Of a stretch of DNA of 64,000 bases, positions 1-7,904 are shown piece by piece. The first letter of the stretch is position 1, and each line of letters opens with the position of its first letter. The notes under the pieces are model-generated. The model ran no database searches, was not told where the DNA came from, and worked only from the letters and a program-made list of their open reading frames with translations. The position numbers and the translations under genes are program-made. This stretch comes from Pedobacter caeni (GTDB lineage Bacteria; Bacteroidota; Bacteroidia; Sphingobacteriales; Sphingobacteriaceae): NCBI RefSeq assembly GCF_900129215.1, contig NZ_FQUQ01000001.1, positions 868,001 through 932,000 on the forward strand, given 5' to 3'.

Positions 1-342
1 AATGGCTCCATCTTTGGAGGAACCATTTATGCCGCTACGGATCCTTTTTACGCCTTGTTGTTTGATCAGTTGCTTCAAAGACAGGGGTTTAAAGTCAGGG
101 TTTGGTTAAAGAGTGCTTCGATCCAATACCTAAAGCCTGGCCGGGGAGATTTATTTTTCAGCATTACCGTCAATGACGACATGCTGAACGAGGCTATTGA
201 AGCGTTAAATACGGTAGGCAAATTTGTAAAAGCCTACCCGATGGAGATCACCAATGCACAAGGTGAATTGTGTGCTACGGTCATGAATGAAGTGTACGTC
301 CGAAACCTGCATCAGGGAGAAGAACCACGCATTGCTTATTAA
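1..342 (+). CDS. DUF4442 / hotdog-fold thioesterase-like protein (5' end outside window)
   Basis: The reading frame is open from the first base and ends at TAA 340-342, so only the C-terminal 113 residues are visible. The start of the visible part (GGTIYAATDPFYALLFDQ) resembles the central helix region of DUF4442/YiiD-C proteins, a hotdog-fold group related to PaaI-type acyl-CoA thioesterases. The remaining strands (VWLKSASIQYLKPGRGDL, then a strand-rich tail) fit the same fold. Substrate is unknown. It is followed after 23 bp by the AlbA_2 gene on the same strand, so the two may be cotranscribed. The family call is by pattern recognition only. Confidence 0.7.
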   Translation, partial: NGSIFGGTIYAATDPFYALLFDQLLQRQGFKVRVWLKSASIQYLKPGRGDLFFSITVNDDMLNEAIEALNTVGKFVKAYPMEITNAQGELCATVMNEVYVRNLHQGEEPRIAY

Positions 343-365
343 TTGTATGTTTAAGTCACAGTCCA

Positions 366-992
366 ATGAATATCAAGAAACTCATCCTGCAAGGCGAAGG
401 AACTACCCTGGATTTCAAGAAAACCATTACCAGCAACGAAAAAATTGCGAAAAGCCTTGTTGCTTTTGCCAATAACAAAGGTGGGCAATTGCTGATTGGT
501 GTTGCAGACGATGGCAGCATCAAAGGCGTAAAGTCTGAAGATGAAGAGCGCTATATGATCACCAAATCTGCACATCAGTTTTGCCGGCCTGCTATAGAGC
601 CCGAATTTGAAGAAATTTATGTGGATGACAAACTGGTACTTGTGGTCAAGATCCAGCCCAGTGATACCAAACCGCATTATGCCTTAGACGAGAACAAGAA
701 ATGGTGGGTTTATTTCAGAGTACAGGACAAGAGCCTGCTTGCCAGTAAAATCATTGTGGATGTGATTAAAAAAAGTGGTGACCAAAACGGACAGCTGATC
801 AGTTACACAGATTATGAGAAAAAGCTCTTCGAATATCTTGGACAGCAAGGCCGGATTACGCTGAAGGAATTCAGCAAGATCACCAGGAGTTCTTATAAAA
901 AAGCACAGAAAGTCCTGGTCAACCTGATCATAAGTGGTGTGATCCAGCCACATACTTCTGAAAAAGAAGAATATTTCACGTCAATACAATAA
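366..992 (+). CDS. AlbA_2 (Schlafen-type) putative DNA-binding protein with C-terminal winged helix
   Basis: 208 residues. The N-terminal half has the AlbA_2 signature: an E-G-x-x-L-D-F-K motif near residues 11-18, then FANNKGGQLLIGVADDG at about 36-52. This domain is found in bacterial transcription-regulator-like ATP-binding proteins related to the eukaryotic Schlafen group. The C-terminal 60 residues (YEKKLFEYLGQQGRITLKEF onward) look like a winged helix-turn-helix. It is cytoplasmic, with no signal or membrane segment. It sits 23 bp after the DUF4442 gene and about 65 bp before the MATE gene. A role in transcription or nucleic-acid handling is inferred from the family; no target is evident. 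Confidence 0.75.
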   Translation: MNIKKLILQGEGTTLDFKKTITSNEKIAKSLVAFANNKGGQLLIGVADDGSIKGVKSEDEERYMITKSAHQFCRPAIEPEFEEIYVDDKLVLVVKIQPSDTKPHYALDENKKWWVYFRVQDKSLLASKIIVDVIKKSGDQNGQLISYTDYEKKLFEYLGQQGRITLKEFSKITRSSYKKAQKVLVNLIISGVIQPHTSEKEEYFTSIQ

Positions 993-1057
993 CAACTGAA
1001 TGTAAAATTATTTTACAGCCCCTAAATTACAAGGTGGAATTGCTGACCTTTGCGACA

Positions 1058-2425
1058 ATGCTTAGTAGACTTTATTCAAAATATAAACCTTATTACTCAG
1101 ACAACCTTCGTCTGGCTATGCCGATTGTGGTTTCACAATTAGGCCATACACTTGTTCATTTAGCTGATAGTGTAATCGTTGGGCACTTTGCCGGAACGAT
1201 ACAACTGGCAGCAGTATCGCTGGTCAACAGTCTGTTTATGCTCATCCTGGTGATCGGAATGGGAATTTCGTATGGCTTAACACCGCTGATGGCCCAGGAA
1301 AACGGAAGAAAAAATTATGAGGAATGCGGAAAACTCCTCTCCAATAGTCTGATCATCAATATCATCACCTCTATCCTGCTTTACGGTTTCGTTCATTTGG
1401 GAACCTTGCTGGTGATTGATCACATCGGACAATCTCCGGAAGTAGTGGCTTATGCCAAGCCTTATTTAGGCTACCTTGCCATCTCTATTATCCCATTGAT
1501 GATCTTCCAGACTTTTAAGCAGTTTGCCGAAGGACTGGGTTTCACGAAACAGGCCATGTTTGTTTCCATCTGGGGAAACCTGCTGAACATCATTCTCGGA
1601 ATCATTTTCGTGAAAGGGATGTTTGGAATTGCACCTATGGGTGTTAAAGGAGTTGGCTTAAGTACCCTGATAGACCGCTGTCTGATGGCCATTGTGATGT
1701 CCATCTATGTGATGAGGTCTAAATATTTCAAAGCCTATATCAAAAGTTTTAAACTCACTTTCTTTGATAAAGTAAGGGCGCTTAAAATTGTGAAAATCGG
1801 TGCGCCGGTAGCCCTGCAATATTCATTTGAAATCAGCGCGTTCAGTGGTGCAGCGATCCTGATCGGAACCATTGGTGCCGTAGAACAGGCGGCCCACCAG
1901 GTGGCGATCAACCTTGCTTCGGTGACCTATATGATGGCCAGTGGAATTGCCTCTGCAGCGACCATCAAAACAGGGAATAATTTTGGAAAGAGAAACTTTA
2001 ATGACCTCAGACAATCGGCAATTGCCAGTTACCACGTGATCATTCTTTTCATGAGCCTGACTGCAATCCTGTTTATCGTGGCGAATAACCTGCTCCCTTA
2101 TATCTATACAGAAGACATGGCTGTGATCAATATCGCTGCCCAGCTTTTGATCATCGCAGGATTCTTTCAGTTATTTGATGGAACGCAGGTGGTTGGATTA
2201 GGCGTGCTCAGAGGAATCGGCGATGTCAATATCCCCACCATCATCACTTTTGTAGCCTATTGGATCATCGGAATCCCGTTGGGATACCTGTTGGGTATTA
2301 AACTCAATATGGGGGTAAATGGAATATGGTATGGCCTGACTTTCGGCTTACTTACAGCCTCTATCCTACTGTTTTTAAGGTTTCAGAATAAAACACGTTT
2401 GCTCATTTCCAAAACAGCAGTCTGA
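1058..2425 (+). CDS. MATE family multidrug/cation efflux transporter
   Basis: An integral inner-membrane protein of 455 residues with about 12 hydrophobic segments in two halves, each starting with the typical MATE arrangement (LAMPIVVSQLGHTLVHLADS in the first half). MATE proteins export organic cations, drugs or metabolites in exchange for Na+ or H+. The frame is open from a GTG at 1034, but ATG 1058 gives a normal MATE N-terminus. A TAnnTTTG-like element (GACCTTTG, 1046-1053) lies immediately upstream, which would leave a very short or absent leader. The natural substrate cannot be told. The gene is followed by convergent minus-strand genes across a hairpin at 2456-2488. Confidence 0.88.
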   Translation: MLSRLYSKYKPYYSDNLRLAMPIVVSQLGHTLVHLADSVIVGHFAGTIQLAAVSLVNSLFMLILVIGMGISYGLTPLMAQENGRKNYEECGKLLSNSLIINIITSILLYGFVHLGTLLVIDHIGQSPEVVAYAKPYLGYLAISIIPLMIFQTFKQFAEGLGFTKQAMFVSIWGNLLNIILGIIFVKGMFGIAPMGVKGVGLSTLIDRCLMAIVMSIYVMRSKYFKAYIKSFKLTFFDKVRALKIVKIGAPVALQYSFEISAFSGAAILIGTIGAVEQAAHQVAINLASVTYMMASGIASAATIKTGNNFGKRNFNDLRQSAIASYHVIILFMSLTAILFIVANNLLPYIYTEDMAVINIAAQLLIIAGFFQLFDGTQVVGLGVLRGIGDVNIPTIITFVAYWIIGIPLGYLLGIKLNMGVNGIWYGLTFGLLTASILLFLRFQNKTRLLISKTAV

Positions 2426-2455
2426 TCTTTAAAAAAGTATTTTCCTTTCATAAAA

Positions 2456-2488
2456 AAGCCCTCCAAATTCGGATGATTTGGAGGGCTT
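2456..2488 (-). terminator. Rho-independent terminator of the 3840-2513 operon
   Basis: A perfect 13-bp stem (AAGCCCTCCAAAT 2456-2468 with 2476-2488) with a 7-nt loop. Read on the minus strand it is followed by GGCTTTTTTAT, a good U-tract. On the plus strand the tail is short (CTTCGT), so it serves the minus-strand operon first and the MATE gene at best partly. Confidence 0.8.
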
Positions 2489-2512
2489 CGTAAAGCTTTC
2501 AAGGGTATTTTA

Positions 2513-3481
2513 TTATTGAAGCTTTTTCTTTACCGGAGTTGTTTTCGGCTTAGGCTTTACAACAGGAACTTTTGGTGGAGGAACTCCGGGACTTTCTACC
2601 ACCACTGTACCCTGTTCCTGATCCATCCCCGCATCATCATCTCTTTGAAAGTGAGCCTCCTGCTCCGGAATTATCAGTTTTGAATTAAACCGGGCCTTGG
2701 ATTTTAACAGGTTATAAGTATGTGCATTTCCATCAGTATCACGCAAAGACAAGGAGTCCGGGATCCTTGCATCCAGAAAATAGCGGTCAAATTTGCGCAG
2801 GTCAGTTTCTTTGGACAATTCTTTTTTCACCGCAAAATATTGTTCTCCCCCCTTGCCTTCTGATAAGAACAAACTATCGTTCCTTAACACCGCCTGAAGG
2901 GAAATCGGAGGGCTATCTGCCTCAGTGCTATAATACAACACAAAATCATTCCACCCTGGCAAAGGTTTGAATGTATAAACCACATTGTTATCTTCTTCAG
3001 AAGGGCCATAAACAGGTTTAGAAAGAAAGAATTGATGTACTGGTTTGTCGGTTACCTTTAACTCATTACTCCGGCTAAAGGTCGACTGGTCCCTGAGGTG
3101 TAACAGTTTGAAACTATTGGCTTCAAAAGCATCCTCAAAACTCACCGCCACAGAAGTATTCTCCGCAAACCCTTTAAAAGTAAAAGCTTTCCCCTTATCA
3201 GTCGCATTGTTGCTGTGCCTTCCAAAGATCACAAAGGGCTCAGAGGCGGCCTTTTCCTCTTTTAAACTCAGTTTTCCATCCTTTTCCGTCCATTTTCCCA
3301 CCATGACTTTATCCATAGCACCATAACTCAAAGAAAACAAAAAGCGGCCATCAGGCAGAATCATGATTTCCTGGGCAATTTCCGGCTTTGAACCATTATA
3401 GCGACCAGGAAAAATACTTGTTTGCGCATAGATGGCCATATTTAACACTAGCATTCCTGCCAGCAAACTAATCTTTTTCAT
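2513..3481 (-). CDS. Exported hypothetical protein
   Basis: 322 residues starting with a Sec signal peptide (MKKISLLAGMLVLNMAIYAQ, cleavage probably after the AQ), so periplasmic or outer-membrane associated. I do not recognise the family. The body is strand-rich with a repeated pattern of charged and aromatic residues. The last 30 residues are rich in proline and lysine (PPPKVPVVKPKPKTTPVKKK), a flexible basic tail. The start overlaps the stop of the upstream chorismate-mutase-like gene by 4 bp (ATGA type), so the two are translationally coupled. A shared role is likely but unknown. Confidence 0.7.
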   Translation of the reverse strand: MKKISLLAGMLVLNMAIYAQTSIFPGRYNGSKPEIAQEIMILPDGRFLFSLSYGAMDKVMVGKWTEKDGKLSLKEEKAASEPFVIFGRHSNNATDKGKAFTFKGFAENTSVAVSFEDAFEANSFKLLHLRDQSTFSRSNELKVTDKPVHQFFLSKPVYGPSEEDNNVVYTFKPLPGWNDFVLYYSTEADSPPISLQAVLRNDSLFLSEGKGGEQYFAVKKELSKETDLRKFDRYFLDARIPDSLSLRDTDGNAHTYNLLKSKARFNSKLIIPEQEAHFQRDDDAGMDQEQGTVVVESPGVPPPKVPVVKPKPKTTPVKKKLQ

Positions 3482-3840
3482 TGCTCTTCTTCTTTTTTTA
3501 CTGCACGTTCAATTCTCAGGCTCTCTTCATGAATGGCATTCATCACTTTTGTCATCAGTTTTGCTGAAAGCCCTTGCTCCGCTCCCATCCTGATGTTCTT
3601 TTCTAATATCTGTTTAAACCTTCCCTTTTGAAGTGCAGGAATGTTATTTTTCATTTTGTAAATGCCTACTTCTTTCACCACCCGCTCCCTTTCTCCAATG
3701 ATCTCTATCAATTTTTGATCCAGTGAGTCAATCTTTTTGCGGTGGAAAGCTAAAGTGGTGTCTGCCAGCTGCGCATAGGAAGCATTGACAAATATCAGGC
3801 AAAGTAATAAAGTGAGATAATAAGAATGGATAGATTTCAT
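3478..3840 (-). CDS. Exported chorismate-mutase-like protein (AroQ fold)
   Basis: 120 residues: a signal peptide of about 23 residues (ends SYAQ), then a single all-helical CM type II domain. Alignment by eye to the E. coli chorismate mutase domain keeps the residues equivalent to Arg11 (HRKKID), Arg28 (GERERVVKEVG), Lys39 and Arg51. It shows Phe where Glu52 is expected, Gln for Asp48, and Glu for Gln88. Exported AroQ proteins are known in some Proteobacteria and Mycobacterium. Here the changed active-site residues make normal chorismate mutase activity uncertain; an isochorismate-pyruvate-lyase-like or a binding role is possible. It is coupled to the downstream exported gene. Confidence 0.75.
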   Translation of the reverse strand: MKSIHSYYLTLLLCLIFVNASYAQLADTTLAFHRKKIDSLDQKLIEIIGERERVVKEVGIYKMKNNIPALQKGRFKQILEKNIRMGAEQGLSAKLMTKVMNAIHEESLRIERAVKKEEEQ

Positions 3841-4233
3841 AGTAAACAGGCTTGCTTAAAAAGCACTAATTAAGGGACAATCGGGTCAATATCAAAGAAA
3901 AACAGCAGAATCTTACTAAATAATTTTGTTTATTCAGAAAGTTAATATAATATTGCCTACTAATTCTATAGACATTATACATGGCCAGACAATTACTCCA
4001 CCTACTCTACGTGATTTTTAAAAATTATTCTGAAGAATCGATGCGCACTAGTTGCCTGATGTACTGCCCTGTACCTTTTAATACTCGGTTAAGGCGCTGA
4101 TTTTGAGGTTTGCTGTCCCTATAAATACACTGCAAAATTCTGGCTCCAAATTCAGTAATGCACCGCATTACCGAAAAACTATTGATCATGCCAGTACAGA
4201 TTTAATCAAAGAAGTTTAAAAAGAACAACAATA
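3841..4233. other. Intergenic region with an operator-like palindrome
   Basis: 393 bp between divergent genes, AT-rich, without a convincing gene. A short open frame from ATG 3980 (about 38 codons) has no recognisable features. A perfect dyad GTAATGC-ACC-GCATTAC lies at 4155-4171, 63 bp upstream of the TSUP gene, and looks like a regulator binding site. A TAATTTTG sequence at 3921-3928 could be a plus-strand -7 element but lacks a clear -33 partner. Confidence 0.5.
4155..4171. promoter_or_regulatory. Palindromic operator candidate upstream of TSUP gene
   Basis: Two 7-base arms (GTAATGC 4155-4161 and GCATTAC 4165-4171) are exact inverted repeats around ACC. No T-run follows, so this is not a terminator. 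The size and symmetry suit a dimeric regulator. Placement 63 bp before the start codon fits control of the exporter gene. The regulator is unknown. Confidence 0.4.
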
Positions 4234-5175
4234 ATGAGTTTACAAGACAACGATATCAGCCTGGCTTTACAACGGAGCAGGGCTCAGGAAAAAAAGTGGA
4301 AACGCATTGCTTACCTGTGCCTCTTTCTTCTTGCCTCACTGTTTATCGGAATAGCTGTTAATACCTATCTTTCCTACGAATCTGTACTCAGCTTTGGAAA
4401 AGAGGTCTATGCAGGGATGGATGATAAATTTCTTTGGATGCTGCTGGTTGGTTTCCTGGCCCAAATGGTGGATGGTGCGCTGGGAATGGGATATGGAGTC
4501 GTTTCTACCACCTTATTGTTATCCGGAGGATTAAACCCAGCGGTGATTTCAGGGAGCATTCATACTGCGGAAATGTTTTCCAGCGGTGCATCCGGCTTCA
4601 GTCACTATCGTTTTGGCAATGTCAATAAAAAACTGTTTAAGACTTTATTGATTCCTGGCGTACTGGGTGCTATAGCAGGTGCATTATTACTAGGCTACGC
4701 TGGCGAAGCTTTCTCTCAATACATCAGGCCAGTGATTTCTATCTACACCCTTGCCCTGGGCATCAGGATCCTGAGCAATGCCTTTAAGGAAAAACAGAAG
4801 CCACAGAAAGTAAAACGTGCGGGCTGGCTGGCAGGTGCCGGAGGCTTTTTAGATTCTTTTGGTGGTGGTGGCTGGGGACCATTGGTGACCTCCACCCTGA
4901 TCTCTAAAGGGCGTACCCCTAAATATGTGATCGGATCGGTTAGTTTAACCGAATTCTTTGTAACCATGGCCAGCGCAATTACCTTTTTCTTTATCCTCGG
5001 AGTCAGTCACTGGCAATCCATATTGGGTCTGATTATTGGAGGTGTAGCTGCTGCGCCTCTTGCCGCCCGCCTGGTGGGCAAACTTCCAATCAAGAAGATG
5101 TTTATCGGAGTAGCGGTCATTGTCATTATCTCCAGTATCAGAATCATCTGGAATTCAATTGATAAGCTGCTTTAA
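4234..5175 (+). CDS. TSUP (TauE/SafE, DUF81) family membrane permease
   Basis: 313 residues. After a short cytoplasmic N-terminus there is one extra membrane helix (about 24-46), then the TSUP core with its two inverted halves: LGMGYGVVSTTLLL near 82-95 and GGFLDSFGGGGWGPLVT near 205-222. TSUP proteins carry sulfite, sulfoacetate, sulfate or other small organosulfur anions across the inner membrane, usually outward. No sulfur-metabolism gene is nearby, so the substrate is open. The gene ends at a hairpin terminator (5185-5227) and is preceded by the palindrome at 4155-4171. Confidence 0.85.
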   Translation: MSLQDNDISLALQRSRAQEKKWKRIAYLCLFLLASLFIGIAVNTYLSYESVLSFGKEVYAGMDDKFLWMLLVGFLAQMVDGALGMGYGVVSTTLLLSGGLNPAVISGSIHTAEMFSSGASGFSHYRFGNVNKKLFKTLLIPGVLGAIAGALLLGYAGEAFSQYIRPVISIYTLALGIRILSNAFKEKQKPQKVKRAGWLAGAGGFLDSFGGGGWGPLVTSTLISKGRTPKYVIGSVSLTEFFVTMASAITFFFILGVSHWQSILGLIIGGVAAAPLAARLVGKLPIKKMFIGVAVIVIISSIRIIWNSIDKLL

Positions 5176-5184
5176 AAATCCAGG

Positions 5185-5235
5185 GGATTGCCACAGGTAA
5201 TGAATTTCACCTGAACTGCAGCAATCCTTTTCTTT
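5185..5235 (+). terminator. Terminator of the TSUP gene
   Basis: Outer stem GGATTGC (5185-5191) with GCAATCC (5221-5227), an inner stem CAGGT (5194-5198) with ACCTG (5209-5213), followed by TTTTCTTTTC. It lies 10 bp after the stop codon. Confidence 0.6.
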
Positions 5236-5346
5236 TCTGATAAATACCTAGCCGTAAAACATTTAAATATTTCTTTAATAAAACAAGGAAGCAAATCAGC
5301 TGAGCAACTCATTTCCAAAAGATTAGCTATTTATCAAATAAAAGAA

Positions 5347-5354
5347 TAAATTTG
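5347..5354 (+). promoter_or_regulatory. -7 element (TAAATTTG) of the three-kinase operon
   Basis: Exact match to the Bacteroidota TAnnTTTG element, 13 bp before the ATG at 5368. The transcript would begin near 5360, leaving almost no leader if that ATG is used. No good TTTG -33 box is seen at the usual distance. Confidence 0.4.
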
Positions 5355-5367
5355 TTGTCAGCATCCA

Positions 5368-6801
5368 ATGGTAAAGACTCTCTTCCTCTTTTTTCAGCGT
5401 TTTAATACACCCGCACTTGATCAAATGATCATTGAAGATGAAGTTAGAACCGCCAACCTTAGCCGGTGCAGGGTCATCACGGGACTTTATCTCCCTCTGG
5501 CAGTGATCATTCACTTCTATTTCAGGTATGGCAATTTTATCAGCAAACCAGGAGCAGAAAACTGGGTCGAGGGCTATCTTATCTTAAACCTTTACATCGG
5601 TTCTATTAGCCTTGTTTTATTTTTAACAGCTTTCTGGCTAAAGAAAACAGAAAATGAGCAGGGACTTTTAAGTGCAGTTCTTCCCCATTTCGTTTTTCTT
5701 TTGTTTGCGATCGGTGGGGCAACCTGCTCTGTATACGATCAAACCTTAAACAATTCTATTACCTCCTTTTTACTCGCCTGTCTTTTAAATGCAGCCATTT
5801 TACTCATCCGCCCTTTACACCTCTTCCTTTACCTCTCTACCATTTATTTAGGATTCTGCTACGGTCTTTATCTGACCCAGCATGACCAAACTGAAATGGT
5901 ATTGACCATTATTGATGCATTGTGCATGGTTACCGTGGCCTATGCTATAGCCTGGGTTTTCTGGAAAAACAATATGACCCGCTTTAAACAGGGCCGGCTG
6001 ATCAAATCACAACGGATGGTATTGGTACATCAATATGAAAAACTGGCCAGATCAAATGCGCAACTGGAGGTTTCAAACGGTAAACTGGAAGAGTCAAATG
6101 CCAGCAAGGATCAGTTTTTCTCCATACTGGCACACGACCTGAGAGGTCCTTTAGGCTCAGCAATGGCCCTGACAAAGTTTCTGGGGGAAGGAGAGTTTGA
6201 AAGCGATCCCGAGGAGCGGCAAAAGATGTACATGCTCTTGCAAAACAGCCTGAATAACAGTGCTAAACTTTTAGAAAATGTTTTGCTGTGGTCTACTAAC
6301 CAGGCTGGGGTACTGAACTTTAAGCCAACATTGCTGAATGTTTATGACACGGTACAGTCGAGCGTGGAAGTCCTGAAAATTGTCGCCAGTCAGAAACAGA
6401 TTGAAGTGCTCAATTTTGTCCCTAAGCAATTGTCTGTATACGCGGATAGTGATATGCTCCATACCATATTCAGGAACCTCCTTTCCAATGCCATTAAGTT
6501 TACGCCTAATCTGGGAAATGTGGAAGTCCGTTCGGAACTCTTTGCCAGCGAGTTGAATGGGAAACCAATGCTGAAAATATCTGTGATTGATTATGGTGTT
6601 GGAATGAGCCACAAAGTCCTTAGTAATCTTTTTCAAATTGAAAAAAAAATGATCGGTTTAGGAACAAACAACGAATCAGGAACAGGATTAGGGCTGGTTT
6701 TGTGCAAGGATTTTATTGAAAAGCACGAAGGAAGCATCCTTGTGGAAAGTAAGGAGAACGAAGGAAGTAAATTTATGATAACTTTACCTGGCCGAAACTA
6801 A
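5368..6801 (+). CDS. Membrane-bound sensor histidine kinase (HisKA/HATPase_c)
   Basis: 477 residues: about six membrane helices (roughly 40-200), a short coiled coil (about 215-245, ARSNAQLEVSNGKLEESNA), a HisKA domain with the phospho-accepting His256 in ILAHDLRGPLG, and a HATPase_c domain with N-box (NLLSNAIKFT) and G-boxes (DYGVGMS, GTGLGL). There is no receiver domain. The promoter element at 5347-5354 is very close to the ATG, so a start at the in-frame ATG 5425 (MIIEDEVRTANLSRC) is also possible. It is followed 12 bp later by a LytS-type kinase. No response regulator lies within about 9 kb either side; the signal is unknown. Confidence 0.88.
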   Translation: MVKTLFLFFQRFNTPALDQMIIEDEVRTANLSRCRVITGLYLPLAVIIHFYFRYGNFISKPGAENWVEGYLILNLYIGSISLVLFLTAFWLKKTENEQGLLSAVLPHFVFLLFAIGGATCSVYDQTLNNSITSFLLACLLNAAILLIRPLHLFLYLSTIYLGFCYGLYLTQHDQTEMVLTIIDALCMVTVAYAIAWVFWKNNMTRFKQGRLIKSQRMVLVHQYEKLARSNAQLEVSNGKLEESNASKDQFFSILAHDLRGPLGSAMALTKFLGEGEFESDPEERQKMYMLLQNSLNNSAKLLENVLLWSTNQAGVLNFKPTLLNVYDTVQSSVEVLKIVASQKQIEVLNFVPKQLSVYADSDMLHTIFRNLLSNAIKFTPNLGNVEVRSELFASELNGKPMLKISVIDYGVGMSHKVLSNLFQIEKKMIGLGTNNESGTGLGLVLCKDFIEKHEGSILVESKENEGSKFMITLPGRN

Positions 6802-6812
6802 ACCTCCCTTTA

Positions 6813-7901
6813 ATGACACCTGCTTTTAAGCAATATTTTTCCCAATTGTTTTCAAAATACCGATGGGCATTGCATTTGTTGTTCTGGCTGATCTTTTTTG
6901 CATTAAATTATATCGGAACTGCTCAGGGAACAGGTTTTGATAACCGTAATTTTCCGGCTCCTTTCCCCGCCCTGGCTTTAACCATTTTTATAACAGTGGT
7001 ATTTATTCAATCCTACGTTATCCTGCTGTGGATATTGCCTTTATACAAGAAATCCGGAAAATATATTTTTTGGCTTTGCCTTTTTGCCGTTCTTTTCTTT
7101 TGCTACCTGGCGTATATCTTATCTGCAAAAATGGTGATTAACAGTATTCCGATAATGAGCTCCAGGCCGGAATTTGAATTGATTTTTATGTTGAAAAGAA
7201 AAGCAATCATGTACGTTTTTCTATCCTCCGTATTCATTGCCTTCTATTACTTTGTAGACATTTACGATCTTCAGAAAGAAATCCGGAAGCTGGAGCAATT
7301 TAAAACTCAAAAGATTGCACTGGAGAGCAGTTTTTTAAAATCACAGATTAACCCTCACTTTTTGTTCAATACACTGAATAACATTTATGCACTGAGCTTA
7401 AAAAAGTCTGTTCAAACCCCGGTGATCATTGAACGGCTGGAATCCCTGCTTCATTATATGTTATATGACTGTAAAGCAGATCTCGTTCCTCTGGAGAACG
7501 AATTTACCTTTACCAATAGCTATATTGAGCTGGAAAAATTAAGACATAAAGAAGAGCAATGTAAGATCAGTATAGACATTAAAGGAGATGCTGCTGCTCA
7601 CCGGATTGCTCCATTGTTGCTGATCAATTTTTTAGAAAACGCATTTAAACATGGAACAAAAACCAGTTTTGGTAAATCATGGATCAATATGGAAATAGAA
7701 ATCTCTAAAAAAGAATTCCATTTTAAACTGAGAAACAGTAAACCAGCCAAACCTGTGCATCATACCTTTTCGGAGTACCGCGGAGGCATTGGCTTAAAGA
7801 ATGTAAAGAGAAGATTGGAAATTTTATACCCGAGACGGCACAAATTGCTCATCAGCGATCAGCCAGACCATTTTGAAGTCAATTTAGTCCTTAATTTTTA
7901 G
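6813..7901 (+). CDS. LytS/YehU-type sensor histidine kinase
   Basis: 362 residues: four membrane helices (about 20-40, 55-80, 85-108, 125-150), a linking helix, then a His_kinase domain with an intact H-box (SQINPHFLFNTLN, His182) and a HATPase_c-like domain with N-box (LLLINFLENAFKHG) and a GGIGLKN G-box. This family usually signals to LytTR response regulators, none of which is adjacent. The next gene starts 3 bp after the stop and is a clear paralogue (both begin with a FSKYRW...H motif). Most likely an active kinase within the 5368-8963 operon. Confidence 0.88.
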   Translation: MTPAFKQYFSQLFSKYRWALHLLFWLIFFALNYIGTAQGTGFDNRNFPAPFPALALTIFITVVFIQSYVILLWILPLYKKSGKYIFWLCLFAVLFFCYLAYILSAKMVINSIPIMSSRPEFELIFMLKRKAIMYVFLSSVFIAFYYFVDIYDLQKEIRKLEQFKTQKIALESSFLKSQINPHFLFNTLNNIYALSLKKSVQTPVIIERLESLLHYMLYDCKADLVPLENEFTFTNSYIELEKLRHKEEQCKISIDIKGDAAAHRIAPLLLINFLENAFKHGTKTSFGKSWINMEIEISKKEFHFKLRNSKPAKPVHHTFSEYRGGIGLKNVKRRLEILYPRRHKLLISDQPDHFEVNLVLNF

Positions 7902-7904
7902 CAC

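Noticed and set aside
3980..4100. Short open frame (about 38 codons) in the intergenic region
   Set aside because: No recognisable sequence, no promoter spacing, and similar chance frames occur in other gaps.
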